This document shows, piece by piece, positions 1 through 6,794 of a stretch of 7,231 bases of DNA (the stretch's first letter is position 1; every line of letters starts with the position of its first letter). Under the pieces are notes generated by a model. The model saw nothing but the letters and a program-made list of their open reading frames with translations, had not been told where the DNA came from and did not search any database. The stretch lies in the NCBI GenBank assembly GCA_003232155.1, contig QILY01000230.1, forward strand, positions 1-7,231. The letters run 5' to 3'. A program made the translations under genes and the position numbers. The DNA is from Maribacter sp. GTDB taxonomy: Bacteria > Bacteroidota > Bacteroidia > Flavobacteriales > Flavobacteriaceae.

Positions 1-126
1 GCTGTTCCACTATCAAAACGAATGTACTATTTTTGCTATGGAAACTACTATATTGTTGATATTTTGGGGATAACTTTTAATGTTGAAACAGTCCCTCGGC
101 AATTATGTTTTTTCTACAAATCGTAA
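1..126 (+). CDS. Possible C-terminal tail of an upstream gene, cut by the window edge
   Basis: Frame 1 is open from the first base to a TAA at 124-126 (41 codons), while the other two forward frames and all three reverse frames contain stops in this stretch. The translation is rich in Tyr and Phe and contains the stretch KRMYYFCYGNYYIVDILG. I do not recognise it. The stop lies 9 bp before the ATG of the methyltransferase remnant, a spacing that would suit an operon. An open stretch of this length can occur by chance, and the three Cys and scattered Arg codons are not strongly gene-like, so this could equally be non-coding leader. Confidence 0.25.
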   Translation, partial: AVPLSKRMYYFCYGNYYIVDILGITFNVETVPRQLCFFYKS

Positions 127-135
127 ACCCTTTGC

Positions 136-637
136 ATGCGAAAATTAAAAAATGAAGAGTTAGACCGATTGGATGTTGCGGGGTTTAAGCAAGCTCAGAA
201 AACCCCTATTACCCTTGTGTTGGATAATATTCGGAGTTTGAACAATATTGGTTCCGTATTCAGAACTGCCGATGCTTTTTTGATAAAAAAAATATACCTC
301 TGCGGTATAACCGCAACGCCTCCACATAAAGATATTAGAAAAACGGCATTGGGCGCTACTGGAGTTGGTCAAAGAATTAAAATCAAATGGGTGTTTGACC
401 TTTGCCGTAGAACAGGCTGAAAATGCTTCTATGCTGAATGATTTTAAAGTAGATGTTTCTAAAAACCATGTCTTTATTTTCGGAAATGAGGTAAAAGGTG
501 TTTCACAAGAAGTTGTGAATAGTTGTGACGGAGTTATTGAAATTCCACAATTTGGCACTAAACATTCACTGAACATTTCAGTTAGTGTTGGAGTAGTGGT
601 ATGGGATATTTGGTCTAAAATGAACCGCAATACATAG
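136..637 (+). pseudogene. TrmH/SpoU-family RNA 2'-O-methyltransferase, disrupted by a frame-changing deletion
   Basis: This family transfers a methyl group from S-adenosylmethionine to ribose 2'-OH in tRNA or rRNA, through a knotted SPOUT fold that works as a dimer. The first frame (from ATG 136) carries the N-terminal motif region, LDNIRSLNNIGSVFRTADAF, and then KTALGAT up to base 360. The rest of the family sequence continues in the next frame from about 362: VKELKSNG, then motif 2 (IFGNEVKGVSQEVV) and motif 3 (IPQFGTKHSLNISVSVGVVV), ending at TAG 635-637. Joining the frames gives about 166 residues, against roughly 175-180 that I recall for close homologues. About a dozen residues between KTALGAT and the LVKEL helix are missing, so this is a deletion that is not a multiple of three, not a simple slip. 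Read as it stands, frame 1 ends after 94 codons with an unrelated tail, and the SAM-binding half is lost. Either the gene is dead or the assembly has a local error. Confidence 0.85.
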
Positions 638-659
638 ATTGCTAGTAAAATCAAAGCAT

Positions 660-684
660 AAAAAAGCCCAGTAAAACTGGGCTA
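660..684 (-). terminator. Rho-independent terminator of the HPPK-dNK gene
   Basis: AGCCCAGT (666-673) pairs perfectly with ACTGGGCT (677-684) around a 3-base loop, giving an 8-bp GC-rich stem. Read on the minus strand the stem is followed by a run of T (the A run at 660-666 on the plus strand). No T run follows it on the plus strand. It therefore best serves the minus-strand gene whose stop codon is at 776, about 90 bp before the hairpin. It could also limit read-through from the methyltransferase side. Confidence 0.8.
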
Positions 685-775
685 GAGGCATAGTTTGAGT
701 TAGTTAGTTGCTCTTTTAGAGAAGGCTAATTAAACAAATTCATATGTTTTATGCAACATTTTCGCTAAAATTATC

Positions 776-1918
776 TTAAAATGGTAAATGAACGGCAAAT
801 TTTATGACTTTATCTATAATAATCTGGTAGTCTTTTTTGTTGGCGACAAAATCAAGATCACCAAGTTCAATAATCAAGTTGTTTTGCTCTGGATGGCTTT
901 TAAGAAATTCAAAATAGCCTTTATTGATGTTTTCCAAATATTCAGGAGCTATATTTTGTTCATAGTCCCTGCCTCTTTTTTTAATATTATCTAATAAACG
1001 TTCAGTGGTCTGATAAAGGTATACGTATATCTTAGGCTTTTTCACCTCCTTGTACATAAGGTTGAACAATTTTCGATATAGCTTAAATTCTTCCTCTTGT
1101 AAGGTTACCTGTGCAAATATGAGCGATTTATAAATATCATAATCGCTGACCATAAAACTTTTGAAAAGATCATATTGAGAAGTGTCATCAGAGAATTGCT
1201 GATAACGATCTGCTAAGAATGACATTTCTAAAGGAAATGCATACCTACTCTGATCTTCATAAAATTTAGGCAGAAAAGGGTTGTCGGCAAAACGCTCTAA
1301 AATAAGCTTTCCGTTAAAGTCTTCTGATATTTTGTGGGCCAGTGTTGTTTTTCCTGCACCAATATTACCCTCAATTGCTATAAAGTTCATATGGGCAAAA
1401 AGTGCTGCTTTATCTTTAAATAAGCGATAAGGTGTTTTTTCTAGTTTTCCCTTGTCCTTGCATTCTTGAAGAAGGTTTCGTGTGTCTTTATGTAATACGG
1501 GGTGATAAAACTGTGGAGCAATATCGGTCAAAGGTCTCAATACAAAATTACGAAAGGGCAATTCAGGATGGGGAATAACCAAAGTCTCCGTAAAAAAAGC
1601 TTCTTTTTCAAAATACAGAATATCAATATCAATAGATCTAGGTTTGTAGCCATCTTCTTGAAACCGATTTCTACCCAACTGTTCTTCTATTTTAAATATA
1701 TTTTTTAAAAGTTTTTGCGGTTCTAGAGCTGTGTTGATTGAAAGGCAGATGTTCATAAAATCATCAGATTCAAAGCCCCATGAACTACTTTGGTAAACTG
1801 GTGATATTTTTTGAATATCGCCAATACTGTTCTGAATAGCAAAAACGGCATCTTGTAGATGGTTCAGTGTATCGCCTATATTACTTCCAAGTGATAGGTA
1901 TGCAGTTTTTAAATTCAT
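776..1918 (-). CDS. folK: Bifunctional HPPK (folate synthesis) / deoxynucleoside kinase fusion
   Basis: A two-domain cytosolic enzyme of 380 residues. Residues about 3-135 are 6-hydroxymethyl-7,8-dihydropterin pyrophosphokinase, which moves pyrophosphate from ATP to the pterin in folate synthesis. Marks are LSLGSNIGD near residue 10, the ATP/Mg motif GRNR...RSIDIDIL (about 82-101) and IPHPELPFRNFVLRPL (about 115-130). After a linker of about 40 residues, residues 177-380 form a deoxynucleoside kinase: P-loop GNIGAGKT (184-191), ERF (208-210), a DRY-type motif (237-239) and an Arg-rich lid RGRDYEQ (315-321). It would phosphorylate a deoxynucleoside in salvage; substrate preference cannot be read from sequence. 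This fusion is known in Flavobacteriia. I chose ATG 1918, which gives MNLKTAY directly before the HPPK fold; ATG 1924 and TTG 1933 are alternatives. Internal ATG 1390 (Met177) could also give a free kinase. The gene diverges from sppA and ends at the 660-684 terminator. Confidence 0.93.
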   Translation of the reverse strand: MNLKTAYLSLGSNIGDTLNHLQDAVFAIQNSIGDIQKISPVYQSSSWGFESDDFMNICLSINTALEPQKLLKNIFKIEEQLGRNRFQEDGYKPRSIDIDILYFEKEAFFTETLVIPHPELPFRNFVLRPLTDIAPQFYHPVLHKDTRNLLQECKDKGKLEKTPYRLFKDKAALFAHMNFIAIEGNIGAGKTTLAHKISEDFNGKLILERFADNPFLPKFYEDQSRYAFPLEMSFLADRYQQFSDDTSQYDLFKSFMVSDYDIYKSLIFAQVTLQEEEFKLYRKLFNLMYKEVKKPKIYVYLYQTTERLLDNIKKRGRDYEQNIAPEYLENINKGYFEFLKSHPEQNNLIIELGDLDFVANKKDYQIIIDKVIKFAVHLPF

Positions 1919-1960
1919 TTCCATGGGAAGCAAAGTAACAAAAAGTCACCGGGAGTTCAT

Positions 1961-1968
1961 TACCTTTG
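1961..1968 (+). promoter_or_regulatory. Candidate -7 promoter element for sppA (TACCTTTG)
   Basis: This is a perfect match to the Bacteroidota -7 consensus TAnnTTTG. It lies 23 bp before the sppA ATG at 1992, which would place the transcript start near 1974 and leave a short leader. I see no TTG about 19-23 bp upstream where the -33 element should be, so the call rests on the -7 match and position. It faces the minus-strand element at 1970-1977. Confidence 0.45.
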
Positions 1969-1969
1969 G

Positions 1970-1977
1970 CAAAAATA
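1970..1977 (-). promoter_or_regulatory. Candidate -7 promoter element for the HPPK-dNK gene (TATTTTTG)
   Basis: On the minus strand this reads TATTTTTG, also a perfect TAnnTTTG match. Transcription would begin near 1964 and run left, giving a leader of roughly 40-45 bases before ATG 1918/1924. No TTG is visible at the -33 distance, which would fall inside the start of sppA. It is separated from the facing sppA element by a single base (G1969). Confidence 0.4.
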
Positions 1978-1991
1978 CTAAGCTAATACAT

Positions 1992-3752
1992 ATGAATTTT
2001 TTAAGAAATCTTTTAGCGGCCATTTTGGGTTGCTTTGTTGCCTTTGGAATAATCTTTATAATGTTTTTTGTTTTTGCCAGTTTATTGGGCAGTTCAAAAG
2101 ATACGGTTACGATTAAGAAAAATTCGGTCTTGGAACTACAGTTTCAAAAGCCTATCAAAGATTATGTAGGAAAGAATGCTGCAGACCCTTTTGCGGGCCT
2201 TTTGGAAAAGTCACAAGGTTTAGATGAAATTTTAACCGCCATTAAAGTTGCTAAAAGTGATGATGATATAAAAGGCATAAGCATTGACAATAATTTTATT
2301 ATGGCCGGAATGGCCCAAACGCAAGCTGTTAGAAAAGCACTTGAAGATTTTAAAGAAAACGGTAAGTTTATATATGCCTACGGGGATTTTTATATGCAGA
2401 AAGATTATTATTTGGCCAGTGTTGCGGATTCTATTTTTCTGAATCCGGTTGGTGCTATGGACTTCAAAGGTTTGGCCTCTGAAGTTTTGTTCTTTAAAGA
2501 CCTTCAAGAAAAAACAGGAATCAAAATGGAGGTAATTCGTCATGGAAAATATAAAAGTGCCGTTGAGCCTTTTTTATCCAATGAAATGAGCGATGCCAAC
2601 CGAACCCAAATTAAAGAACTCATTGGTTCACTATGGAATTCAATGGTCGATGATATTGCCGAAGGAAGAAATATAACGCCTGAAAACTTAAATAGTATTG
2701 CAGATACCTTAGGCGGAAGGACTCCCGAATACGCAAAAGCATCTGGATTGATCGATGGTATCTTGTTTTACGACCAATATGAAGACACGTTGCGCAAAGC
2801 TCTTGGCCTAACAGAAGGTGAAGACATAAACAAAATACTTTTAGAAGACTATACTACACGTTCAAATAAAAAAGGCAAGAAAAAAGGAGATGGTAAAATA
2901 GCTGTTATTTTCGCTCAGGGCGAAATTATGTATGGTGAAGGTGGGCCCGATATAATAGGTCAGGGCATTATTAATAAAGCGATTATAAAAGCTAAAGAAG
3001 ATGAAGCTGTAAAAGCAATTGTATTACGGGTTGATTCCCCTGGAGGCAGTGCTTTGGCATCGGACATTATTTGGCGTGAGATCGAGTTGGCCAAAGCTGT
3101 AAAACCTGTTGTGGTTTCTATGGGCAATGTAGCTGCTTCAGGTGGGTATTATATTGCCGTGGGTGCAGATAAAATTTTTGCAGAACCTACAACAATAACA
3201 GGATCTATTGGTGTTTTTGGTATAATACCCAATATAACCGAATTGGCTGTGAACATAGGTGTAAACGCAGAACAGATAGGTACAAACAAAAACTCGGTCG
3301 ACTATTCACTTTTTGAACCCATGACCGATAATTTTAGAAATATGGTTCAAGAAGGTGTTGAAGACACCTATACTACTTTTTTACAACGTGTTTCAAAGGG
3401 TAGGAAAATTTCAATGGCGAAAGCCGATAGTATGGCCCAAGGTAGGGTATGGAGCGGTGTTGATGCCAAAAGAATTGGACTTATTGACGAATTGGGCAAT
3501 TTGGATGACGCCATAGCCGAAGCTGCGAGAATGGCCGAATTAGAAGATTATGGCATTAAAAAATACCCTAAGTACAAATCGGGCCTTGAACAATTTATGG
3601 AAGATTTTGGTGGTGCTGGTTTAAAAGCTAAAGAGAGTTTTATCGAGCAAGAAATAGGCCATGAAGCATATTCTATTTTAAAACAGGTGAAATCGGCTAT
3701 GAAGCAAAAAGGCGTGCAGGCCAGAATGCCATTTGTATTGGATATAAAATAA
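1992..3752 (+). CDS. sppA: Signal peptide peptidase SppA, long 67K type (peptidase S49)
   Basis: A 586-residue membrane-anchored serine protease that degrades cleaved signal peptides in or at the inner membrane. Residues about 8-33 form one hydrophobic N-terminal anchor. Two tandem S49 domains follow, roughly residues 75-260 and 300-470, as in the E. coli long form. The catalytic Lys is seen in GKYKSAVEPF as Lys188 (E. coli Lys209 context). The nucleophile is in VAASGGYYIAVGAD as Ser383 (E. coli Ser409 context), so the enzyme should be active. The C-terminus, ending FVLDIK, looks complete. I chose ATG 1992 because MNFLRNLLA leads straight into the anchor; the in-frame ATG at 1923 would add 23 polar residues and lies upstream of the candidate promoter. 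No clear Shine-Dalgarno is present, as is usual in the phylum. It is divergent from the HPPK-dNK gene and convergent with the receptor remnant 9 bp past its stop. Confidence 0.96.
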   Translation: MNFLRNLLAAILGCFVAFGIIFIMFFVFASLLGSSKDTVTIKKNSVLELQFQKPIKDYVGKNAADPFAGLLEKSQGLDEILTAIKVAKSDDDIKGISIDNNFIMAGMAQTQAVRKALEDFKENGKFIYAYGDFYMQKDYYLASVADSIFLNPVGAMDFKGLASEVLFFKDLQEKTGIKMEVIRHGKYKSAVEPFLSNEMSDANRTQIKELIGSLWNSMVDDIAEGRNITPENLNSIADTLGGRTPEYAKASGLIDGILFYDQYEDTLRKALGLTEGEDINKILLEDYTTRSNKKGKKKGDGKIAVIFAQGEIMYGEGGPDIIGQGIINKAIIKAKEDEAVKAIVLRVDSPGGSALASDIIWREIELAKAVKPVVVSMGNVAASGGYYIAVGADKIFAEPTTITGSIGVFGIIPNITELAVNIGVNAEQIGTNKNSVDYSLFEPMTDNFRNMVQEGVEDTYTTFLQRVSKGRKISMAKADSMAQGRVWSGVDAKRIGLIDELGNLDDAIAEAARMAELEDYGIKKYPKYKSGLEQFMEDFGGAGLKAKESFIEQEIGHEAYSILKQVKSAMKQKGVQARMPFVLDIK

Positions 3753-3761
3753 TTTCTGTCA

Positions 3762-4418
3762 TTAAAAATTGTGGTATGGCATATATGCATAGGTGTTAAA
3801 AATGTTATTCCATTGCAATTCAAAATCTATATTTTTCTTTTTCCAAGTGTAACGACACACGATATCTGCAAATAAATTTTCTGTTTTTTCTGAAAATAAA
3901 TTATTCTTGATGTATTCTATTTTTAGTACAAGATATTTATTTTCTTTTGGGTAAATATTAATATTGAATTTATGAAACTGTTGTGTAATAGTTGGGTTGT
4001 TTTGCCTTTGAATTTGGTTGTTTGAAAACTGAAAAACAGATTCCAATTCTGTGTTTAACCAATCGGTAATATCAGTATCTATTTTGCCATTAAAACGCCA
4101 ATTTTGGTTAGATATATCTGTTATTTCACTATTCAATATCTGTTGAAAATCCTGCAAATTATAATTGGCACTTAATGTAAGATTAGTGCTAAAGTCACTA
4201 AAGTATTTACTTGCTTTGGTCATAAAATTATGATTGAAACGTTTATTATCTTGCTCAATAGCTTGCAATTCGATTGCACCATTTTCCAAAATTTCATTGT
4301 TATAAAGCAAATTATTCTCGGTAGTTGTATTGCTATAAATCACATTAAAAAATAAGGATTTTATAGAATTTCTATAACCGAAAGATGCAGAATACCCAAG
4401 ATTTTGCATTTCGGGCAA
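3762..4418 (-). pseudogene. Remnant of a TonB-dependent receptor / outer-membrane beta-barrel gene
   Basis: The 218-codon frame resembles the C-terminal barrel of flavobacterial TonB-dependent receptors. It shows alternating polar/aromatic strands, LPEMQNLGYSASFGYRNS at the start, a run reading NIYPKENKYLVLKIEYIKNN, and near the end FELQWNNIFNT, which in homologues precedes the last strands. Such receptors usually run to 700-900 residues; signal peptide, plug and most of the barrel are absent. The 5' end is cut: the frame begins with TTG just after an in-frame TAA, in the middle of what should be the N-P-x-L-P-E segment. The 3' end is also cut: about 25-30 residues normally follow, including the final strand and terminal Phe needed for barrel insertion. 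The reading frame itself has stayed intact, suggesting fairly recent loss. Family assignment is from memory, and the ligand is unknown. Confidence 0.65.
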
Positions 4419-4453
4419 TGGTTAATATTACTCTTGATAAAAGGATATAGCTT

Positions 4454-4960
4454 TTAATATGAATCGAGAATTTTTTTATCTATAATTCTCCATTCATCTC
4501 CTTTTTTATTAAAAATATATGCTATTTCAGAACCAATTGCTTTTCCCCCTTTATATTTTACATTTTTTGCCACAACAATTGAAAATATACATTTCTTTGA
4601 TTTAGAAACAGTAATTGGTTTTGAGTATAAATGTTTTTCATATGACCCGTTTCCCCTTTCTTTATTTCCTTCGATTAATTCCAAGATTTTTTCACGAGTA
4701 GATTTACAAATTCCATCTATATCATTCTCTAAAACTTTATTAAGTTTTGTGAATTCCTTAGAAGAAAAAGTTTTAGATGCTTTCAATGATTCTAAAACAT
4801 TTTTTTCTGGAGTATAATCCAAGGAAATGTCCAACAAATGCTTTGACATAAGAGTTTCCTTGAGAATTAGTTCGTAAAGTACATACTCACAACTATCTGT
4901 TTGAGAGTAACATTGTGATATGAAGGTTAGATTGATAAGAAGCAAAAAAATCTTTTTCAT
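4454..4960 (-). CDS. Exported protein of unknown function, partner of the upstream lipoprotein metallopeptidase
   Basis: 168 residues with a Sec signal peptide (MKK, hydrophobic core IFLLLINLTF, likely cut after CYSQ at residue 20), so the mature protein is periplasmic or secreted. The middle (about 25-105) is predicted helical and Lys/Glu-rich. The end (about 112-168) looks like beta structure, with YSKPITVSKSKKCIFSIVV and later FNKKGDEWRIIDKKI. This pattern recalls small exported Bacteroidota proteins with a closing K-x-G-x-W-x-I strand, but I cannot name a family. The mature part has three Cys (24, 85, 124). Its ATG lies 7 bp after the stop of the lipoprotein gene on the same strand, so the two are almost surely co-transcribed. 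Position, size and export would suit an immunity or inhibitor protein for that enzyme; this is inference. No Shine-Dalgarno is visible in the A/T-rich spacer. Confidence 0.8.
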   Translation of the reverse strand: MKKIFLLLINLTFISQCYSQTDSCEYVLYELILKETLMSKHLLDISLDYTPEKNVLESLKASKTFSSKEFTKLNKVLENDIDGICKSTREKILELIEGNKERGNGSYEKHLYSKPITVSKSKKCIFSIVVAKNVKYKGGKAIGSEIAYIFNKKGDEWRIIDKKILDSY

Positions 4961-4967
4961 AAATTTT

Positions 4968-6605
4968 TTATTTTTTAAAATTTCGTAAAATTATTCCAGC
5001 ATTACTTCTCCATACGGCTTCTCCAAATATTGCCTTTTCAAAAACTATTCCAACTTCATTTTCTAAACTCCTGTCCTTAATAAAAAGGTCGCTCCAAAAT
5101 TCCTCGCCAAAAACGGTATCTCCTAAATGAGCATACTCGTGAAGTATTGTAACAGCGATGAGAAACCCTATTTCACTTCTAAAATCAGAACTTCTTTCCA
5201 AATTTTCAATATCCTTAGCTAGATCTACATCTAAAAATAAAACATTTCTTAGTTCAGGAAAGATATGTCCTCGATAAGAACCATACCTTTCATCACGACC
5301 TTCACCTGTTAATTGTTCTATTCTAATTTCAGGCCCACTACCCCATTGAAGAGCTTCCCTAATTGTGTCTTTTGGAGCATCAGTAAGCTCGTGAAGCTCT
5401 TTGATAATTCTTTCATTTTTCGCAATTTTCGGAAGCTCATTAATCAGATATTTTGTTAGTTCTGGATAATCCTTTTTGTATTGTAAAGCTTTGGCTTTAG
5501 GATATTTTATAAATGGAGAAGCAGTAATCACACCTGGCGACATCGATTGACCAATTACTTTTTTAATATATTTTTTTGTATAATAATTATAACCAGTGGA
5601 TTCCAGCATACGATTTACAGTTTCTGTAAGTCTTGGATTAGCCAAAAGGTAATCTCGTTCTCGGTTTGTAAGCCTTAATTTATACCTTAATCGACCGACT
5701 AGTGCTTTGGCTCTACTACTAGCGTTCAAGCCAGAGGTAGCGCTAGCATTACAATTTGTACAATCCACATCTTTTTTAACATTGCCATCTTTAGGGTTAC
5801 TAGGTTCAGCACCTCCACAATCAATAGTAGTTACCCAGCCAGCTCCGTTTCTTCCAGGTCCGCCACAAGATTGTGCAGAATGTGCTTGATTTGTATTTGT
5901 ACCTCCACAATGTTGCCAATAAGACCAAGTTTGGCATCCACTAGTTTTGTTGCCACCTGTACCACCGCCAGTGGCACTACCTCCACCACCACTACCATTT
6001 GTAATTGGCGTTACAGAACAAGGGTCATTATATTGGTCAAACTGACCAGCACATTCCGACTTTCCAAAAATATTATAGTCCGCAAAAAAATCAGAAAATT
6101 TATACAATCCTATTGTTCCTGTAAATTTGCCATAATCAAAGTCACTAGCTTTATATTCTTCAAAAAAATCAGGGTCACTTACGAATTTAAGAATAAAAGG
6201 TTCAGTTCTAGTACCATCAGGTAGAACCGTAAAAACAAGATTATAAAACTCCGATTCAGGGGTATCTTCATAAATAAAGTGAAAAGAATAAGAGGTTGTT
6301 TGGGTACTATCAACAGTACTTATGATTTCATCTTTATCAAATATAGCTTTGCGATTAGTATTTTTTTCATTTTGCCCTGTATTCTCTTTTTCATCTTCAA
6401 AAAGATTGTTTCCCTGACTATCGTTTAAATCACTTAATAGTGATTCAATATCACTAAATGAAACAGAGTTTATTTTACTTTTAGATTTGGATTCTTGTAA
6501 TTCACTTAAAACGGTATCGTCAACTAAAGGTGTATCTTGATTTTCACTACAGCCGAAGAACTGAGCTAAAAAGAGTAAAGAGCATACTTTTATTATTTTA
6601 TTCAT
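4968..6605 (-). CDS. Lipoprotein with C-terminal HExxH metallopeptidase domain, polymorphic-toxin-like
   Basis: 545 residues from ATG 6605, chosen because MNKIIKVCSLLFLAQFFGC gives a short lipoprotein signal ending at Cys19; ATG 6629 would add 8 residues. Then come a polar Ser/Asp/Glu/Asn-rich tether (about 20-90), a compact domain (about 95-197) of a kind common in flavobacterial surface lipoproteins, a Gly-rich linker (204-219) and a Cys-rich stretch with Cys at 224, 233, 247, 263, 282 and 285. Residues about 295-340 form a helical segment (LTNRERDYLLANPRLTE) like the pre-toxin helices of such proteins. The C-terminus (about 415-540) has TILHEYAHLGD: His489, Glu490 and His493 form a zinc site, with Glu523 in VFEKAIFG a likely third ligand. 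This resembles the Tox-MPTase group of metallopeptidase toxins (from memory). It would act at the cell surface or on a neighbouring cell; the target is unknown. It precedes the 168-aa exported protein by 7 bp. A housekeeping surface protease is the main alternative. Confidence 0.8.
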   Translation of the reverse strand: MNKIIKVCSLLFLAQFFGCSENQDTPLVDDTVLSELQESKSKSKINSVSFSDIESLLSDLNDSQGNNLFEDEKENTGQNEKNTNRKAIFDKDEIISTVDSTQTTSYSFHFIYEDTPESEFYNLVFTVLPDGTRTEPFILKFVSDPDFFEEYKASDFDYGKFTGTIGLYKFSDFFADYNIFGKSECAGQFDQYNDPCSVTPITNGSGGGGSATGGGTGGNKTSGCQTWSYWQHCGGTNTNQAHSAQSCGGPGRNGAGWVTTIDCGGAEPSNPKDGNVKKDVDCTNCNASATSGLNASSRAKALVGRLRYKLRLTNRERDYLLANPRLTETVNRMLESTGYNYYTKKYIKKVIGQSMSPGVITASPFIKYPKAKALQYKKDYPELTKYLINELPKIAKNERIIKELHELTDAPKDTIREALQWGSGPEIRIEQLTGEGRDERYGSYRGHIFPELRNVLFLDVDLAKDIENLERSSDFRSEIGFLIAVTILHEYAHLGDTVFGEEFWSDLFIKDRSLENEVGIVFEKAIFGEAVWRSNAGIILRNFKK

Positions 6606-6750
6606 TGTATTGTAATTAATAAGGTTCATTATTTGGTTAGTGTTCTTTTGCGAGGTGTTTTATAGTTTATAAGAACTACCTCATTTAATCAGTTAGGTGC
6701 ATTCAATAGGCTTGGTCTTTTATTTTATTCAAAAAAAAGTTCGTGAATTT

Positions 6751-6771
6751 TGCTTACATATAAGCATGTAA
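6751..6771. repeat. Overlapping inverted repeats upstream of the lipoprotein operon
   Basis: Two perfect dyads overlap here: TGCTTA (6751-6756) with TAAGCA (6761-6766) around 4 bases, and TTACAT (6754-6759) with ATGTAA (6766-6771) around 6 bases. They lie in the 180-bp gap between the lipoprotein start and the IS66 end, about 150 bp before ATG 6605. No T run follows on either strand, so this is not a standard terminator. It could be an operator or a trace of mobile DNA. I see no clear TAnnTTTG promoter element in this gap. Confidence 0.35.
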
Positions 6772-6794
6772 AAACCTCATAAATTTGTAACAGT

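Noticed and set aside
136..637. Programmed ribosomal frameshift in the methyltransferase
   Set aside because: A slip would keep all family residues; here about a dozen are missing at the frame change and no slippery heptamer with a downstream structure is evident at 355-372.
160..654. Long open frame on the minus strand (164 codons) opposite the methyltransferase
   Set aside because: It is antisense to clear SPOUT motifs on the plus strand, has no recognisable protein features, and its length reflects the codon bias of the sense gene.
691..708. GTTA direct repeats (AGTTAGTTAGTTG)
   Set aside because: Three short units in AT-rich intergenic DNA, too few to call a tandem repeat or CRISPR-like array.
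701..716. Second small hairpin CTCT-TTT-AGAG after the main terminator
   Set aside because: Only four base pairs, with no T run tied to it; chance is a sufficient explanation.
1921..1935. CCATGG (1921-1926) as start codons for both divergent genes (ATG 1923 for sppA, ATG 1924 for HPPK-dNK)
   Set aside because: For sppA this adds 23 polar residues before the membrane anchor and lies upstream of the candidate promoter; ATG 1992 fits better. For HPPK-dNK it remains possible, but 1918 begins directly before the fold.
4895..4960. Lipoprotein signal in the 168-aa exported protein (Cys17 after ISQ)
   Set aside because: Gln directly before Cys does not fit a lipobox; CYSQ with a Sec type I cut is more likely.
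5707..6224. Plus-strand open frames of 60 and 117 codons in the lipoprotein region
   Set aside because: They are antisense to the Gly/Cys/Thr-rich coding stretch; their Thr/Pro/Leu-rich low-complexity translations are shadows of it.
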